Part shown: positions 54,681 to 63,248 of the stretch, piece after piece
How the letters are laid out: the number at the start of each line of letters is the position of its first letter
Numbering within the stretch: position 1 is the first letter of the stretch
Assembly (NCBI RefSeq): GCF_003984625.1
Contig: NZ_RWKH01000006.1
Span: 62,001 to 126,000, forward strand
Origin: Variovorax sp. DXTD-1
GTDB taxonomy: Bacteria; Pseudomonadota; Gammaproteobacteria; Burkholderiales; Burkholderiaceae_C
Direction of reading: 5' to 3'
Length of the DNA: 64,000 nt
Program-made: the position numbers and the translations under genes
The notes under the pieces: model-generated
Seen by the model: only the letters and a program-made list of their open reading frames with translations
Databases searched by the model: none
What the model was told of the DNA's origin: nothing

Positions 54681-55121
54681 CTATTCCGCGTTCAGCTGTT
54701 CCGCCACTTCGCGCCGGCCCAGGCCCCGCACAGATGCGAGACCCTCCAGCTGCGCCTTGCGCGGCCGCGCCTTGCCTTGTTCCCACTTGTAGATGGTCTG
54801 GCCGGTAACCCCCACCAGCTTTCCATAAGCCGCCGCCGAGAGGCCGAGCTTTTCGCGGTGCGCGGCCAGCCGGGTGGCGCTGAACCGGCGGGACGGGCCC
54901 GATTCGGCGCCATCGTCCGCATCGCCGGCGGAGGGGGTGCTTGAAGACATCTTCAGCGCACGCCGTAATTCCTTCTCAAGTTTCTCGACCTGCCGGCGCA
55001 GTGCGGCGATCGAGGCGCGATGGTGCGTTGAAGCTTTTTTCAGCGTTTCGATCTCTGTGCGAACTTCCTTGCGGGCGACACGGGAAATCTCGGTTTTGAG
55101 GATGGAGGCAATATTTGGCAT
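54681..55121 (-). CDS. Coiled-coil plus C-terminal XRE-type HTH protein
   Basis: A 146-residue protein beginning MPNIASILKTEISRVARKEV. The first 60 residues form a basic coiled coil (TLKKASTHHRASIAALRRQV). A Ser/Asp-rich linker follows, then an HTH at about residues 90-140 (HREKLGLSAAAYGKLVGVTG, QTIYKWEQGKARPRKAQLEG) typical of Cro/XRE. HTH at the C-terminus after a coiled coil is unusual; it may act as a DNA-bridging oligomer. Targets unknown; no toxin gene is adjacent. Confidence 0.78.
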   Translation of the reverse strand: MPNIASILKTEISRVARKEVRTEIETLKKASTHHRASIAALRRQVEKLEKELRRALKMSSSTPSAGDADDGAESGPSRRFSATRLAAHREKLGLSAAAYGKLVGVTGQTIYKWEQGKARPRKAQLEGLASVRGLGRREVAEQLNAE

Positions 55122-55187
55122 GGGCGCATTTTGCACACCTTGTGCCAAGGTGGACCGGAAGGTAATGAAAAATGCTTATTTTTTTGG

Positions 55188-55808
55188 TCAGAGCACGTAC
55201 CGGCCCACCGAGATGAAATGGCTCACCGTGCCCGCCACCACGAACAGGTGCCAGGTGCCGTGCGCATGCCGGAAGCCGCGCCGGTTTCGGTAGAACACCG
55301 TGCCCACCGTATAGAGCACGCCGCCCGCCAGCAGCCAGGCCAGCCCGCCGACGTCGAGCCGCGCCGCGAGTGGCGCGGCCGCCAGCACGCCGAGCCAGCC
55401 CATGCCGATGTAGAGCGCCAGCGGGGGCTTGGAGGCCGCGCTGTCCGGCTGCAGCAGTTCACGCCCGATACCGAAGAACGCGGCGCCCCATACCGCAACA
55501 AGCAGCAGCCAGCCCCAGGTGCCCTGCAGCGTGACGAGCGCGAAGGGCGTGTAGGTGCCCGCAATCAGCAGGTAGATGGCGCAGTGGTCGGCCCGCTCCC
55601 AGAAGCGCTTCAGCCGCCCGCGCGTGCTGTGGAACAGCGTGGATGCGGCATACAGCAGCACGGCCGAGAGCGAGAACGCCAGCGCACCGCCAATGCGCGC
55701 GGCATCACCCGTGGGCAAGGTCTTGGCAAGGAAGAGAACGGTGGCCACAAGGGCAAGCACCAGGCCCAGCAGATGGCTGTACCCATTGAGACGTTCGCCG
55801 GGGTACAT
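55188..55808 (-). CDS. Hemolysin III family (PAQR-like) membrane protein
   Basis: A 206-residue protein with seven hydrophobic helices, starting YPGERLNGYSHLLGLVLALV. LYAASTLFHSTRGRLKRFWE, RADHCAIYLLIAGTYTPFAL and the C-terminal FRHAHGTWHLFVVAGTVSHF hold the conserved Ser, His and Asp that bind zinc in the PAQR/hemolysin III superfamily. Despite the name most members are not haemolysins; they are thought to act on membrane lipids. It stands alone. Confidence 0.9.
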   Translation of the reverse strand: MYPGERLNGYSHLLGLVLALVATVLFLAKTLPTGDAARIGGALAFSLSAVLLYAASTLFHSTRGRLKRFWERADHCAIYLLIAGTYTPFALVTLQGTWGWLLLVAVWGAAFFGIGRELLQPDSAASKPPLALYIGMGWLGVLAAAPLAARLDVGGLAWLLAGGVLYTVGTVFYRNRRGFRHAHGTWHLFVVAGTVSHFISVGRYVL

Positions 55809-55900
55809 CGCGTGAGTGCAGCAGTTCTGGTCGGAAAGGGGAGGCGGAGGCCGCGGATGCTAGGCCGCCCCCATGACCGCACGGTGACTCCGGTGCGTGT

Positions 55901-56809
55901 TCACGCGGCCGTGCCGAAGCGCTCCGCATAGAGCTGCGCAATCCAGTCGATGAACACCCGCACGCGCGGCGACAGCTGCCGATGGTGCGGGTACAGCACC
56001 GAATAGACCATGGGTGGGCAGGGCGTGTGCGCCAATATCTCGACCAGCGAACCCTCGCGCAATTGGCGCTCCACGCTGAAGCGCGGCACCTGGATGATCC
56101 CGCAGCCCTGTTCGGCGCAGATCTTGTAGAGGTCGGCGTTGTTCACGCTGATCCAGTCCTTCAGCATGTACGTCTCGAGCTTGCCGTCGACCAAGAACTC
56201 GTACGGAAACACCTCGGGCCGCGAAGCCGAGAAGAAATTGACGCCCAGGTGCCTCGCAAGCTCCAAAGGCTGCGTGGGCGTGCCGTATTCGGCCAGGTAG
56301 CCCGGGCTTGCGCAGGTCACTTGCGGCAGCAGCGCCAGGCGGCGGGTGACAAGCGATGAATCCTTGGGCTCGCCCGCGCGCACCACGCAATCGACCCCCT
56401 CGCGCAGCAGGTCCACCAGACGGTCGCCGCTGCCCATGACAAGCTCGATGTGCGGATAGCGCTCGTGAAATTCGCGAATGCGCGGCAGCACGATGGCCTG
56501 CGCCGGCGCGCCGTGAATGTCGATGCGCAGGCGCCCGCGCGGGTTGACCGCCAGCTCCGACAGCGAAGACTCCGCCTCCTCCAGTTCGCGCAGCAGATGG
56601 CGGCAGCGCTCGTAGAAAGCCTGCCCGTCGACGGTGGTGCGCACCTGCCGCGTGGTGCGCTCCAGGAGGCGCACGTGCAGCCTGGCTTCCAGCTCCTTGA
56701 TGGCATGCGTGGCCGTGGCACGCGGAATGTCGAGCGCGGCCGCGGCCTGGGTAAAGCTGCCCAGATCGACGATGCGGGTGAACAGCTGCATGGCGTCGAA
56801 GCGGTCCAT
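55901..56809 (-). CDS. LysR-family transcriptional regulator
   Basis: A 302-residue LysR-type protein of the DmlR/AaeR-like group: FDAMQLFTRIVDLGSFTQAA, LDIPRATATHAIKELEARLH, then LLERTTRQVRTTVDGQAFYE. It diverges from the DoxX and PaoABC-like genes, with 117 bases between, and is their likely regulator. No strong dyad was found in that gap beyond a short TTCATTGAA at 56831-56839. Confidence 0.88.
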   Translation of the reverse strand: MDRFDAMQLFTRIVDLGSFTQAAAALDIPRATATHAIKELEARLHVRLLERTTRQVRTTVDGQAFYERCRHLLRELEEAESSLSELAVNPRGRLRIDIHGAPAQAIVLPRIREFHERYPHIELVMGSGDRLVDLLREGVDCVVRAGEPKDSSLVTRRLALLPQVTCASPGYLAEYGTPTQPLELARHLGVNFFSASRPEVFPYEFLVDGKLETYMLKDWISVNNADLYKICAEQGCGIIQVPRFSVERQLREGSLVEILAHTPCPPMVYSVLYPHHRQLSPRVRVFIDWIAQLYAERFGTAA

Positions 56810-56926
56810 GTGTTCCTGGGATTGTTGAGTTTCATTGAATTGTATTGGCGAGATTTGCGTATTTATTCGCCCATACAGAACAGAGAGACTCTCCGCTCAC
56901 CCCTTCGACATCCAAGGAGCGCTCTC

Positions 56927-57382
56927 ATGCATTTGATCTTTCCGCAGCTGCGCGGTGTTTACGACCGGCTGGAGCCGCTGAGCTATGCCCTGCTGCGCAT
57001 CGCGTTCGGGCTGATGCTCATGACGCACGGCGTTCCCAAGCTGCTTGGCCGCAGCCACGGCAGCATGGGCGACCCGATGGCAGGTTCGGTCAACCTGATT
57101 GCCAACGTGCTGCACCTGCCTTTCGCGCCGCTGATCGGGTGGTTCATTGCGCTGCTCGAAGGCGTGGGCGGGCTGATGCTGGCGCTGGGTTTCCTGACGC
57201 GCATCGTCGCGCCGATGGTGGTGGTGCAGATGCTGGTCATCTGCTACCTGCTGGCACCGACCTTCCCCTGGATCGACCGCGGCTACGAATACCCGCTGAT
57301 GCTGGTCTTCGCCGCGCTTTGCATCGCTGCGCGCGGCGGCGGGCCGGTCTCGATCGACGCGCGCCTCGGCCGCGAATTCTGA
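56927..57382 (+). CDS. DoxX family membrane protein
   Basis: A 151-residue protein with four hydrophobic helices, of the DoxX/DoxD-like family: LLRIAFGLMLMTHGVPKLLG, FIALLEGVGGLMLALGFLTR, IVAPMVVVQMLVICYLLAPT. These small quinol- or redox-associated membrane proteins are often found beside oxidoreductases. AAGGAG lies eight bases before the ATG. It is 25 bases upstream of the aldehyde oxidoreductase operon and likely co-transcribed with it, perhaps linking the periplasmic enzyme to the membrane. Confidence 0.85.
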   Translation: MHLIFPQLRGVYDRLEPLSYALLRIAFGLMLMTHGVPKLLGRSHGSMGDPMAGSVNLIANVLHLPFAPLIGWFIALLEGVGGLMLALGFLTRIVAPMVVVQMLVICYLLAPTFPWIDRGYEYPLMLVFAALCIAARGGGPVSIDARLGREF

Positions 57383-57407
57383 AGACCAAAAAAAAAGGAG
57401 AAGCCCC

Positions 57408-58076
57408 ATGAACCAACTCCAGCAGAACGCGGCAGGCCCGGTGCCTGCCATCCATACCCTCAACCGCCGCACGTTCATGATGACCACCGCGGCCGGCGCG
57501 GGTGCCGCCGCTTCGGCCGCCACCGGCACGGCCGCGGAAACCGGCAGCGCGGCACCGCCCTCCGGCGCCGGCTCCCACGAGACCCGGGTCACCATCAACG
57601 GCAAGCCCCACCCGCTGAAGCTGGAGCCGCGCGCCTCATTGCTCGACGTGCTGCGCGAGCAGCTCGGCCTTACCGGCGCCAAGAAAGGCTGCGATCACGG
57701 CCAGTGCGGCGCCTGCACGGTGCATGTGGACGGCCGCCGCGTCGCCTCGTGCCTCACGCTGGCCGTGAAGACCGACGGCTGCGCCGTGACCACCATCGAG
57801 GGCATCGAGTCGGCCGACGGCACGCTCCACCCGATGCAGCAGGCATTTCTCGACCACGATGCGCTGCAGTGCGGCTACTGCACGCCCGGCCAGATCATGG
57901 CGGCCATCGCCTGCGTGCGCGAGGGCCACGCCACCAGCGAGGCGCAGATCCGCGAATACATGAGCGGCAATATCTGCCGGTGCGGCGCCTATACCGGCAT
58001 CGTCGAAGCAATCCGCGAAGCTGCGCCGCAAGTGCTTCGCATGGAAGGCCGCATGGAGGGCCGCCGCCATGCATGA
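57408..58076 (+). CDS. paoA: Aldehyde oxidoreductase iron-sulfur subunit
   Basis: A 222-residue subunit with two 2Fe-2S clusters. The N-terminus has a Tat signal (LNRRTFMMTTAAGAGAAASA), as in E. coli PaoA, so the complex is exported folded. CDHGQCGACTVHVDGRRVAS binds the plant-type cluster; CGYCTPGQIMAAIA and ICRCGAYTGIVEAI the second. It overlaps paoB by eight bases. The complex oxidises a range of aldehydes to acids in the periplasm. Confidence 0.93.
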   Translation: MNQLQQNAAGPVPAIHTLNRRTFMMTTAAGAGAAASAATGTAAETGSAAPPSGAGSHETRVTINGKPHPLKLEPRASLLDVLREQLGLTGAKKGCDHGQCGACTVHVDGRRVASCLTLAVKTDGCAVTTIEGIESADGTLHPMQQAFLDHDALQCGYCTPGQIMAAIACVREGHATSEAQIREYMSGNICRCGAYTGIVEAIREAAPQVLRMEGRMEGRRHA

Positions 58077-59064
58077 CTTTGCCTACCTCCGCCCGCGCAG
58101 CACCGGCGAAGCCGTGCAGCTGCTGGCCCGGCACCAGCCCGGCGCGCGCTACTTCGCAGGCGGCACCACGCTGTTCGACCTGATGAAGCTCGGCGTTGAA
58201 GCGCCGGCCACGGTGATCGACATCACCCGCATCGAAGGGCTGCGCGAAGTCGATACGTCGAGCCGCGCCGAACTGCGCGTCGGCGCGCTCGCGGCCATGA
58301 GCGACGTGGCCGAGAACGCCACGGTGCAGCGCGAATTCCCGGCCTTGTCGGAATCGCTCTGGAAGGCCGCCTCGCAGCAGCTGCGCAACATGGCGACGGT
58401 GGGCGGCAACCTGCTGCAGCGCACGCGCTGCGCCTACTTCCGCGGCGGGCCCGAATTTGCATGCAACAAGCGCGTGCCCGGCAGCGGTTGCGCGGCGCTG
58501 GGCGGGCAGAACCGCGGCCACGCGGTGCTTGGCGGCAGCGAAGCCTGCGTGGCCGTGTATCCGGGCGACTGGGCGGTTGCGCTGGTGGCTTTCGATGCGC
58601 AGGTCGACACCGTGAGCCCGCGCGGCGAACGCACGGTGCCGGTGCGCGAACTCCATCGCGCGCCGGGCACCACGCCGCACCTGGAAACGGTGCTCGCGGC
58701 CGACGAACTGATCGTGCGCATTCGCATACCGCGCGGGCCCATCGGCCGCGGCTCCACGTACCACAAGATCCGCGACCGCGAGTCCTACGCCTTTGCGCTT
58801 GCATCGGCGGCTGTTGCACTGGAGATCCGGGGCAACCGTGTGGCCGACGCGCGCATTGCGCTCGGCGGCGTGGCCACGCATCCGTGGCGCGCCGTGCAGG
58901 CGGAGCGCAGCCTTGTGGGCCAGCCGTTCACACGGGCGGCCGCGCGGCGTGCCGCCGAACTTGCCTTCGAGCGCGCAAGGCCGCTCGAGCACAACGCATT
59001 CAAGGTGGCGCTCGGCATCGAAACGGTGACCGACGCGCTGATGCTGGCCAGGGAAAGGAACTGA
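58069..59064 (+). CDS. paoB: Aldehyde oxidoreductase FAD-binding subunit
   Basis: A 331-residue FAD subunit. YFAGGTTLFDLMKLGVEAPA and ATVGGNLLQRTRCAYFRGG are the FAD-binding motifs. Cysteines in TRCAYF, FACNKR, GSGCAAL and SEACVAVYP match the extra 4Fe-4S cluster that distinguishes PaoB from xanthine dehydrogenase subunits. A C-terminal CO-dehydrogenase flavoprotein domain follows. It passes electrons between PaoC and PaoA. Confidence 0.93.
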   Translation: MHDFAYLRPRSTGEAVQLLARHQPGARYFAGGTTLFDLMKLGVEAPATVIDITRIEGLREVDTSSRAELRVGALAAMSDVAENATVQREFPALSESLWKAASQQLRNMATVGGNLLQRTRCAYFRGGPEFACNKRVPGSGCAALGGQNRGHAVLGGSEACVAVYPGDWAVALVAFDAQVDTVSPRGERTVPVRELHRAPGTTPHLETVLAADELIVRIRIPRGPIGRGSTYHKIRDRESYAFALASAAVALEIRGNRVADARIALGGVATHPWRAVQAERSLVGQPFTRAAARRAAELAFERARPLEHNAFKVALGIETVTDALMLARERN

Positions 59065-59066
59065 AG

Positions 59067-61316
59067 ATGGCAACCCACCTCAAGACAGCGCCAAGGAACA
59101 CGCCTCGCGCGGGTGCCGAGCGTGTCGACGCGCGCGACAAGGTGCGCGGCGCCACGCGCTATGCGGCGGACGATGCACGCGCCGGGCTGCTGCACGCCGC
59201 GCTGGTGCCTTCGCGCATTGCGCGCGGCACCGTCACCGGCATCGATACCGCTGCGGCGCAGCGCGTGCGCGGCGTTCGGCAAGTGTTCACGCACGAGAAC
59301 GTCGGTGCCTTCGACACAGGCGGCTTCCTGATGGGCGGCGGTTTCGGTTTCCAGAGCTTCTATCCCCTGCGCTCGCCGCAAGTCGCCTACCGTGGCCAGA
59401 CCGTGGCGATGGTGGTGGCCGAAACGCTGGAGGCCGCGCGCGAGGCGGCGGCGCTGGTGCAGGTGACCTATGCAGCCGTTCCCTTCGTTGCCGGCATCGA
59501 TGCGCCCGATGCCCAGCCGCAGGCGCAATCGGCATTGCTGCCGCAGCCGATGTTCGCCGACCGGCGTGCGGGCGATGCGGAGGCCGCGCTCCAGGGCGCT
59601 GCATTCACGGTGGATGCGGCGTATGAGTTGCCGACCCAGCACCAGAACCCGATGGAGATCATCGCGACCGTGGCCGAGTGGAGCGCAGACGGCGTGCTGA
59701 CCGTTCGCGAGCCGACCCAGAATGCCGAAGGCGTGCGCCACGGCCTCGCCAAGCAGCTCGGCATCGAGCCCGCCAGGGTGCGCGTGCTGTCGCCCACCGT
59801 GGGCGGCGGCTTCGGCCAGAAGAACTCGCTGCAGTCGCACACCGCGCTGGTGGCGATGGCGGCGCGCGCACTGGGCCAGCCGGTCAAGCTCGTGCTGTCG
59901 CGCAGCCAGCTGTTCCACAACGCGAGCTTCAGGCCCGCGAGCCGCCACCATGTGCGCTTGGGCGCGGACCGCAACGGCAAGCTGACGGCAGCCATTCACG
60001 AGATCGACCAGCAGACCTCGCGGCACGACCTGTTTCCGTCGAGCGGCACCGAGATCACATCGCGGCTCTACGGCATCGGCAACTTCCTGGGCCGCGAACG
60101 GCTCGTGCGCACCGACGTGCAGACGCCCGGCTACATGCGCGCGCCGTTCGAGCATCCGGCCGCCTTTGCATTCGAAAGCGCGGTCGACGAGATGGCCTGC
60201 GTGCTCGGCCGCGATCCCGTCGCGTTCCGCCTTGCGAACGATGCGGCTGCAGACCCGATCAGCGGCAAGCCTTTTTCATCGCGCCACCTGGCCGAATGCC
60301 TGGTCAAGGGAAGCACCGCCTTCGGCTGGGCGCGCCGCACGATGGCGCCGCGCTCGATGCGCGCCGCCGACGGCAGCCTCATCGGATGGGGCGTGGCGGC
60401 CGGTGCCTACAAGGCGGCCATTGCACCGGCTGTTGCCAAGGTGCGGCTGGACGCCAACGGCACGGTGAGGGTGGCCGTGGGCGGCCACGAGATGGGGCAG
60501 GGCATTCGCACCGCCATTGCGTTGACGGTGGCGCGCACGCTGGGCGCGCCGGTGGCCGCGGTGGAAATTGTGCTGGGCGACACTACCGCCGCGCCGCAGC
60601 ACCTGACCGCCGGCTCCTGGGGCACGGCCACGGCGTTGCCGCCGGTGCAGGAAGCCGCCCAGCGGCTCATGGAAGACCTGCGGCAGAACGCCGGCGGGCA
60701 AGCCGGTGTGCAGGCGGATGCCAATGGCGCCACGGCGGTAGCGCTGCTGCGCGCCTCCGGCCGCCCCTTTGCCGAGGCCGAAAGCCGGATGCGTGCGCCG
60801 GGCCAGCCCGAGCAGGTCTTCGGCCGGCTCACCGGCGGCCTGCCCGCTGCGGCGGGGCCGGTCTATCCGGACTTCGTCGCCTTCAGTTTCATTGCGCATT
60901 TCGTCGAGGTGCGCATCGAACCCACCACGCGCCGCATCCGCGTGCCGCGCGTGCTCAGCGTGGCCGACTGCGGCACCGTGGCCAGCCTGCGCACCGCGCG
61001 CAGCCAGGTCGAGGGCGGCGTGGTGTGGGGCATAGGCGCCGCATTGCGCGAGGCGAGCGAGGTCGATCCGCGCTACGGCGGCTTTCTCAACGCCGACCTT
61101 GCGGAATACGTGCTGCCCGTTGCGGCGGACATCGGCCGCATCGACGTCGACTTTGTCGGCAAGCCCGACACGCGGCTCAACGCCATGGGCGTGAAGGGCC
61201 TGGGCGAAGTAGCCATGGTGGGCGTGGCACCCGCCATCGTGAATGCGGTGTTCCATGCCACGGGCAAGCGGCTGCGCCGGCTGCCGCTGCGGCTGGAAGA
61301 CCTGCTGGAGAGCTGA
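59067..61316 (+). CDS. paoC: Aldehyde oxidoreductase molybdenum-binding subunit
   Basis: A 749-residue catalytic subunit with the molybdenum cytosine dinucleotide cofactor. The start MATHLKTAPRNTPRAGAERV follows GGAAAGGAACTGAAG. SPTVGGGFGQKNSLQSHTAL and GGHEMGQGIRTAIALTVART bind the pterin; the C-terminal GVKGLGEVAMVGVAPAIVNA contains the catalytic Glu. It has no signal peptide of its own and would be carried out by PaoA. The maturation factor PaoD (XdhC-like), usually the next gene, is absent here. Confidence 0.93.
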   Translation: MATHLKTAPRNTPRAGAERVDARDKVRGATRYAADDARAGLLHAALVPSRIARGTVTGIDTAAAQRVRGVRQVFTHENVGAFDTGGFLMGGGFGFQSFYPLRSPQVAYRGQTVAMVVAETLEAAREAAALVQVTYAAVPFVAGIDAPDAQPQAQSALLPQPMFADRRAGDAEAALQGAAFTVDAAYELPTQHQNPMEIIATVAEWSADGVLTVREPTQNAEGVRHGLAKQLGIEPARVRVLSPTVGGGFGQKNSLQSHTALVAMAARALGQPVKLVLSRSQLFHNASFRPASRHHVRLGADRNGKLTAAIHEIDQQTSRHDLFPSSGTEITSRLYGIGNFLGRERLVRTDVQTPGYMRAPFEHPAAFAFESAVDEMACVLGRDPVAFRLANDAAADPISGKPFSSRHLAECLVKGSTAFGWARRTMAPRSMRAADGSLIGWGVAAGAYKAAIAPAVAKVRLDANGTVRVAVGGHEMGQGIRTAIALTVARTLGAPVAAVEIVLGDTTAAPQHLTAGSWGTATALPPVQEAAQRLMEDLRQNAGGQAGVQADANGATAVALLRASGRPFAEAESRMRAPGQPEQVFGRLTGGLPAAAGPVYPDFVAFSFIAHFVEVRIEPTTRRIRVPRVLSVADCGTVASLRTARSQVEGGVVWGIGAALREASEVDPRYGGFLNADLAEYVLPVAADIGRIDVDFVGKPDTRLNAMGVKGLGEVAMVGVAPAIVNAVFHATGKRLRRLPLRLEDLLES

Positions 61317-61325
61317 GCCCGGGCG

Positions 61326-61688
61326 CTACTTGCCCGTGGTGCCGAACGAATTGACGTGCACCTCGACGATGTCCACGAACTCCGGCAGCTCCAGCAGGAA
61401 TTCGGGGTCTCGTGCCAGCGGTGCGACGCGCAGCGGATCGCCGCGCTGCGCGTGCATGGCGTGCATGTGTTCGATCGATTGCCAGTAAGACACGGTCCTG
61501 AATTCGGCGGTGTCGCCGTTCAGTTTGCGAAAGTACTGCACGCCCAGGCATTCAGGTTTCTTCGCGATCTCCTGGATGCCGTGCTCGAAGCTGTAGCGCA
61601 GGTATTCGTCGGCCCGCGCAATGGGCGTGCGGCCTTGCCACACGCGTCCGATCAAAGGGGTGGCGAGCAGTTTGCATTCAACGGACAT
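61326..61688 (-). CDS. Antibiotic biosynthesis monooxygenase-like (ABM fold) protein
   Basis: A 120-residue small alpha-beta protein starting MSVECKLLATPLIGRVWQGR. RADEYLRYSFEHGIQEIAKK, GVQYFRKLNGDTAEFRTVSY and WQSIEHMHAMHA resemble the ferredoxin-like ABM family, which binds small aromatic or haem-like ligands. No specific activity can be named. It is convergent with paoC, with nine bases between the stops. Confidence 0.7.
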   Translation of the reverse strand: MSVECKLLATPLIGRVWQGRTPIARADEYLRYSFEHGIQEIAKKPECLGVQYFRKLNGDTAEFRTVSYWQSIEHMHAMHAQRGDPLRVAPLARDPEFLLELPEFVDIVEVHVNSFGTTGK

Positions 61689-61710
61689 GGGTGCTCCTTT
61701 TTCTTGAGGG

Positions 61711-61740
61711 CGACAAAACAAACGGCACCCTGTGTGCCGT
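61711..61740 (-). terminator. Second Rho-independent terminator of the GTPase operon
   Basis: On the minus strand ACGGCAC-ACAGG-GTGCCGT forms a 7-base perfect stem followed by TTTGTTTTG. It lies about 100 bases after the GTPase gene. Confidence 0.6.
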
Positions 61741-61750
61741 CGATGTCGTG

Positions 61751-61775
61751 AAAAAAGACTGGCGCTCGTGCCAGT
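61751..61775 (-). terminator. Rho-independent terminator of the GTPase operon
   Basis: On the minus strand ACTGGC-ACGAGC-GCCAGT is a perfect 6-base stem followed by C and six T residues, 60 bases after the DUF3482 gene stop. Confidence 0.8.
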
Positions 61776-61835
61776 GCCGGTGCGTAGGAATCCGTCGCCT
61801 CACGCTGCAAGTGAAGGCAAGCGAAGGCTGGACGC

Positions 61836-63248
61836 TCAGTTTTCGAAAGCACCTTGGAGCGTGCGCGCGAGCTCGGCCGCAAGTGCCTCGCGCTGCGGCG
61901 CAGGGCGCCAGAAGCCGCGCACCGCCACGCCCTTCGACTCCCACTCCGGATGATTGCGCGCCGGCCGCGCCGCGCGAACGGCAGCCGCGGTGGCGCGTGT
62001 CGGCGCGTCCTGCGTTGCGCTGGTTTCGGCCGCAATGCGCCCGGTGGCCGCGTGCCCGCGCTGCTCCAGCGCGCGCGTGAGCTTCAGTTGCCATGCCACC
62101 ACCGTGAACAGCACGCCGTCTTCGATGGTGAGCTCGTGCACGTCGCGCAGCTTGTTCACCAGCTTGCGACCGAAGGGGCCCCACCCCTGCGAAACGGCGC
62201 CGCCGATGGCACCGCCCACCGCGGCACCCGCGCCCAACGAAATGCCGGCGACGGCAAGGTCCGCCACCACGCCCACAGCGGCGCCGATGACCGCGCCCTT
62301 GCCGAGACGCAGGCCCGCGTCCTTCATTGCCTCGGGGCTGAAGAAGTCCAGCGTCCAGCGGCCTTCGACGAGCGGCAGCGGCGCTTCGCCGGCATCGCCC
62401 TGGCGAAAACCGTAGAGCGCGAGCAGGTCGTCCGTGCAGCGCTGCGCCTTGTCGAAAACGTCTTTCTGCAATGCGGCGACGAGCGCCTTCCGGCGCGCGG
62501 TGTCCGCGAATTCTTCGGCCGGCACGGTGCGGCGCAATGCCGCGGCGTCGACCAGCAGTTCGGCGATGCGCGCAGAGGCCACGCGGCGCCGCTCGGCGGC
62601 TTCGGCGGCCAGCGAATCCACCACGCTGTGCAGCAGTTCGCGCCGGCCGCGCAGCAGTGTCGAAAGATCGGTGTAGAGCTCGCGCTCGGCCCCGACGAAA
62701 GGCGCAGCGGCGTCGAAGCGCACCTGCACGTGGAGGCCATAAGCCGAGAGCAGCTCTTTCCATGCGGACTCGCGGCTTGCCGCATCGCGTACAAAGTTGA
62801 GCACCGGCAGTACGGGCCGCGCGCAGGAGTTGAGCAGTTCGATCTCGTCTCGAAACTTGGGCAGCACCGGCTCCCGCACATCGATGACGAGAAAGGCCGC
62901 ATCGATGCCGAGCATGGTGCGCAGCACCTTGGCCTCCTGCTCGAACACGCCGTGCGCCTCGGGGCCCTGCAGAAAGTTGCGAATGCGCTCGGGCGGCGTG
63001 GCCTGCGGATCGAGCCCGGCCAGGTGCTCGCGCAGGGCCACCGCATCTTCGAGCCCCGGTGTGTCGAAGAAGCGCACGGCAGCCTGGCCGTTCACTTCAA
63101 GGTCGGCCGATTCCACGTGGCGCGTGGTGCCGGGGCGCTGCGACACCTCGCCGAAATTCGCGCGCCGCGTGAGCGTACGCAGCAGCGAGGTCTTGCCGGC
63201 GTTGGTGTGACCGACGACGGCGATGAGGATGGCTTGCTGCTGCGTCAT
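61836..63248 (-). CDS. DUF3482 GTPase
   Basis: A 470-residue Era/TrmE-like GTPase. VVGHTNAGKTSLLRTLTRR is the P-loop, QRPGTTRHVES the switch region, FFDTPGLEDAVAL the G3 motif. The C-terminal DUF3482 half contains a glycine-zipper stretch (about residues 305-355: KGAVIGAAVGVVADLAVAGI, GAGAAVGGAIGGAVSQG) likely to insert into membrane. A G4 NKxD motif is not obvious; LNFVRDA may replace it. It overlaps the DUF2868 gene by four bases. The pair occurs together in Proteobacteria but its role is unknown. Confidence 0.85.
   Translation of the reverse strand: MTQQQAILIAVVGHTNAGKTSLLRTLTRRANFGEVSQRPGTTRHVESADLEVNGQAAVRFFDTPGLEDAVALREHLAGLDPQATPPERIRNFLQGPEAHGVFEQEAKVLRTMLGIDAAFLVIDVREPVLPKFRDEIELLNSCARPVLPVLNFVRDAASRESAWKELLSAYGLHVQVRFDAAAPFVGAERELYTDLSTLLRGRRELLHSVVDSLAAEAAERRRVASARIAELLVDAAALRRTVPAEEFADTARRKALVAALQKDVFDKAQRCTDDLLALYGFRQGDAGEAPLPLVEGRWTLDFFSPEAMKDAGLRLGKGAVIGAAVGVVADLAVAGISLGAGAAVGGAIGGAVSQGWGPFGRKLVNKLRDVHELTIEDGVLFTVVAWQLKLTRALEQRGHAATGRIAAETSATQDAPTRATAAAVRAARPARNHPEWESKGVAVRGFWRPAPQREALAAELARTLQGAFEN

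Noticed and set aside
61320..61336. CGGGC/GCCCG hairpin between paoC and the ABM-like gene
   Set aside because: Five-base stem without a T-run on either strand; not enough for a terminator call.
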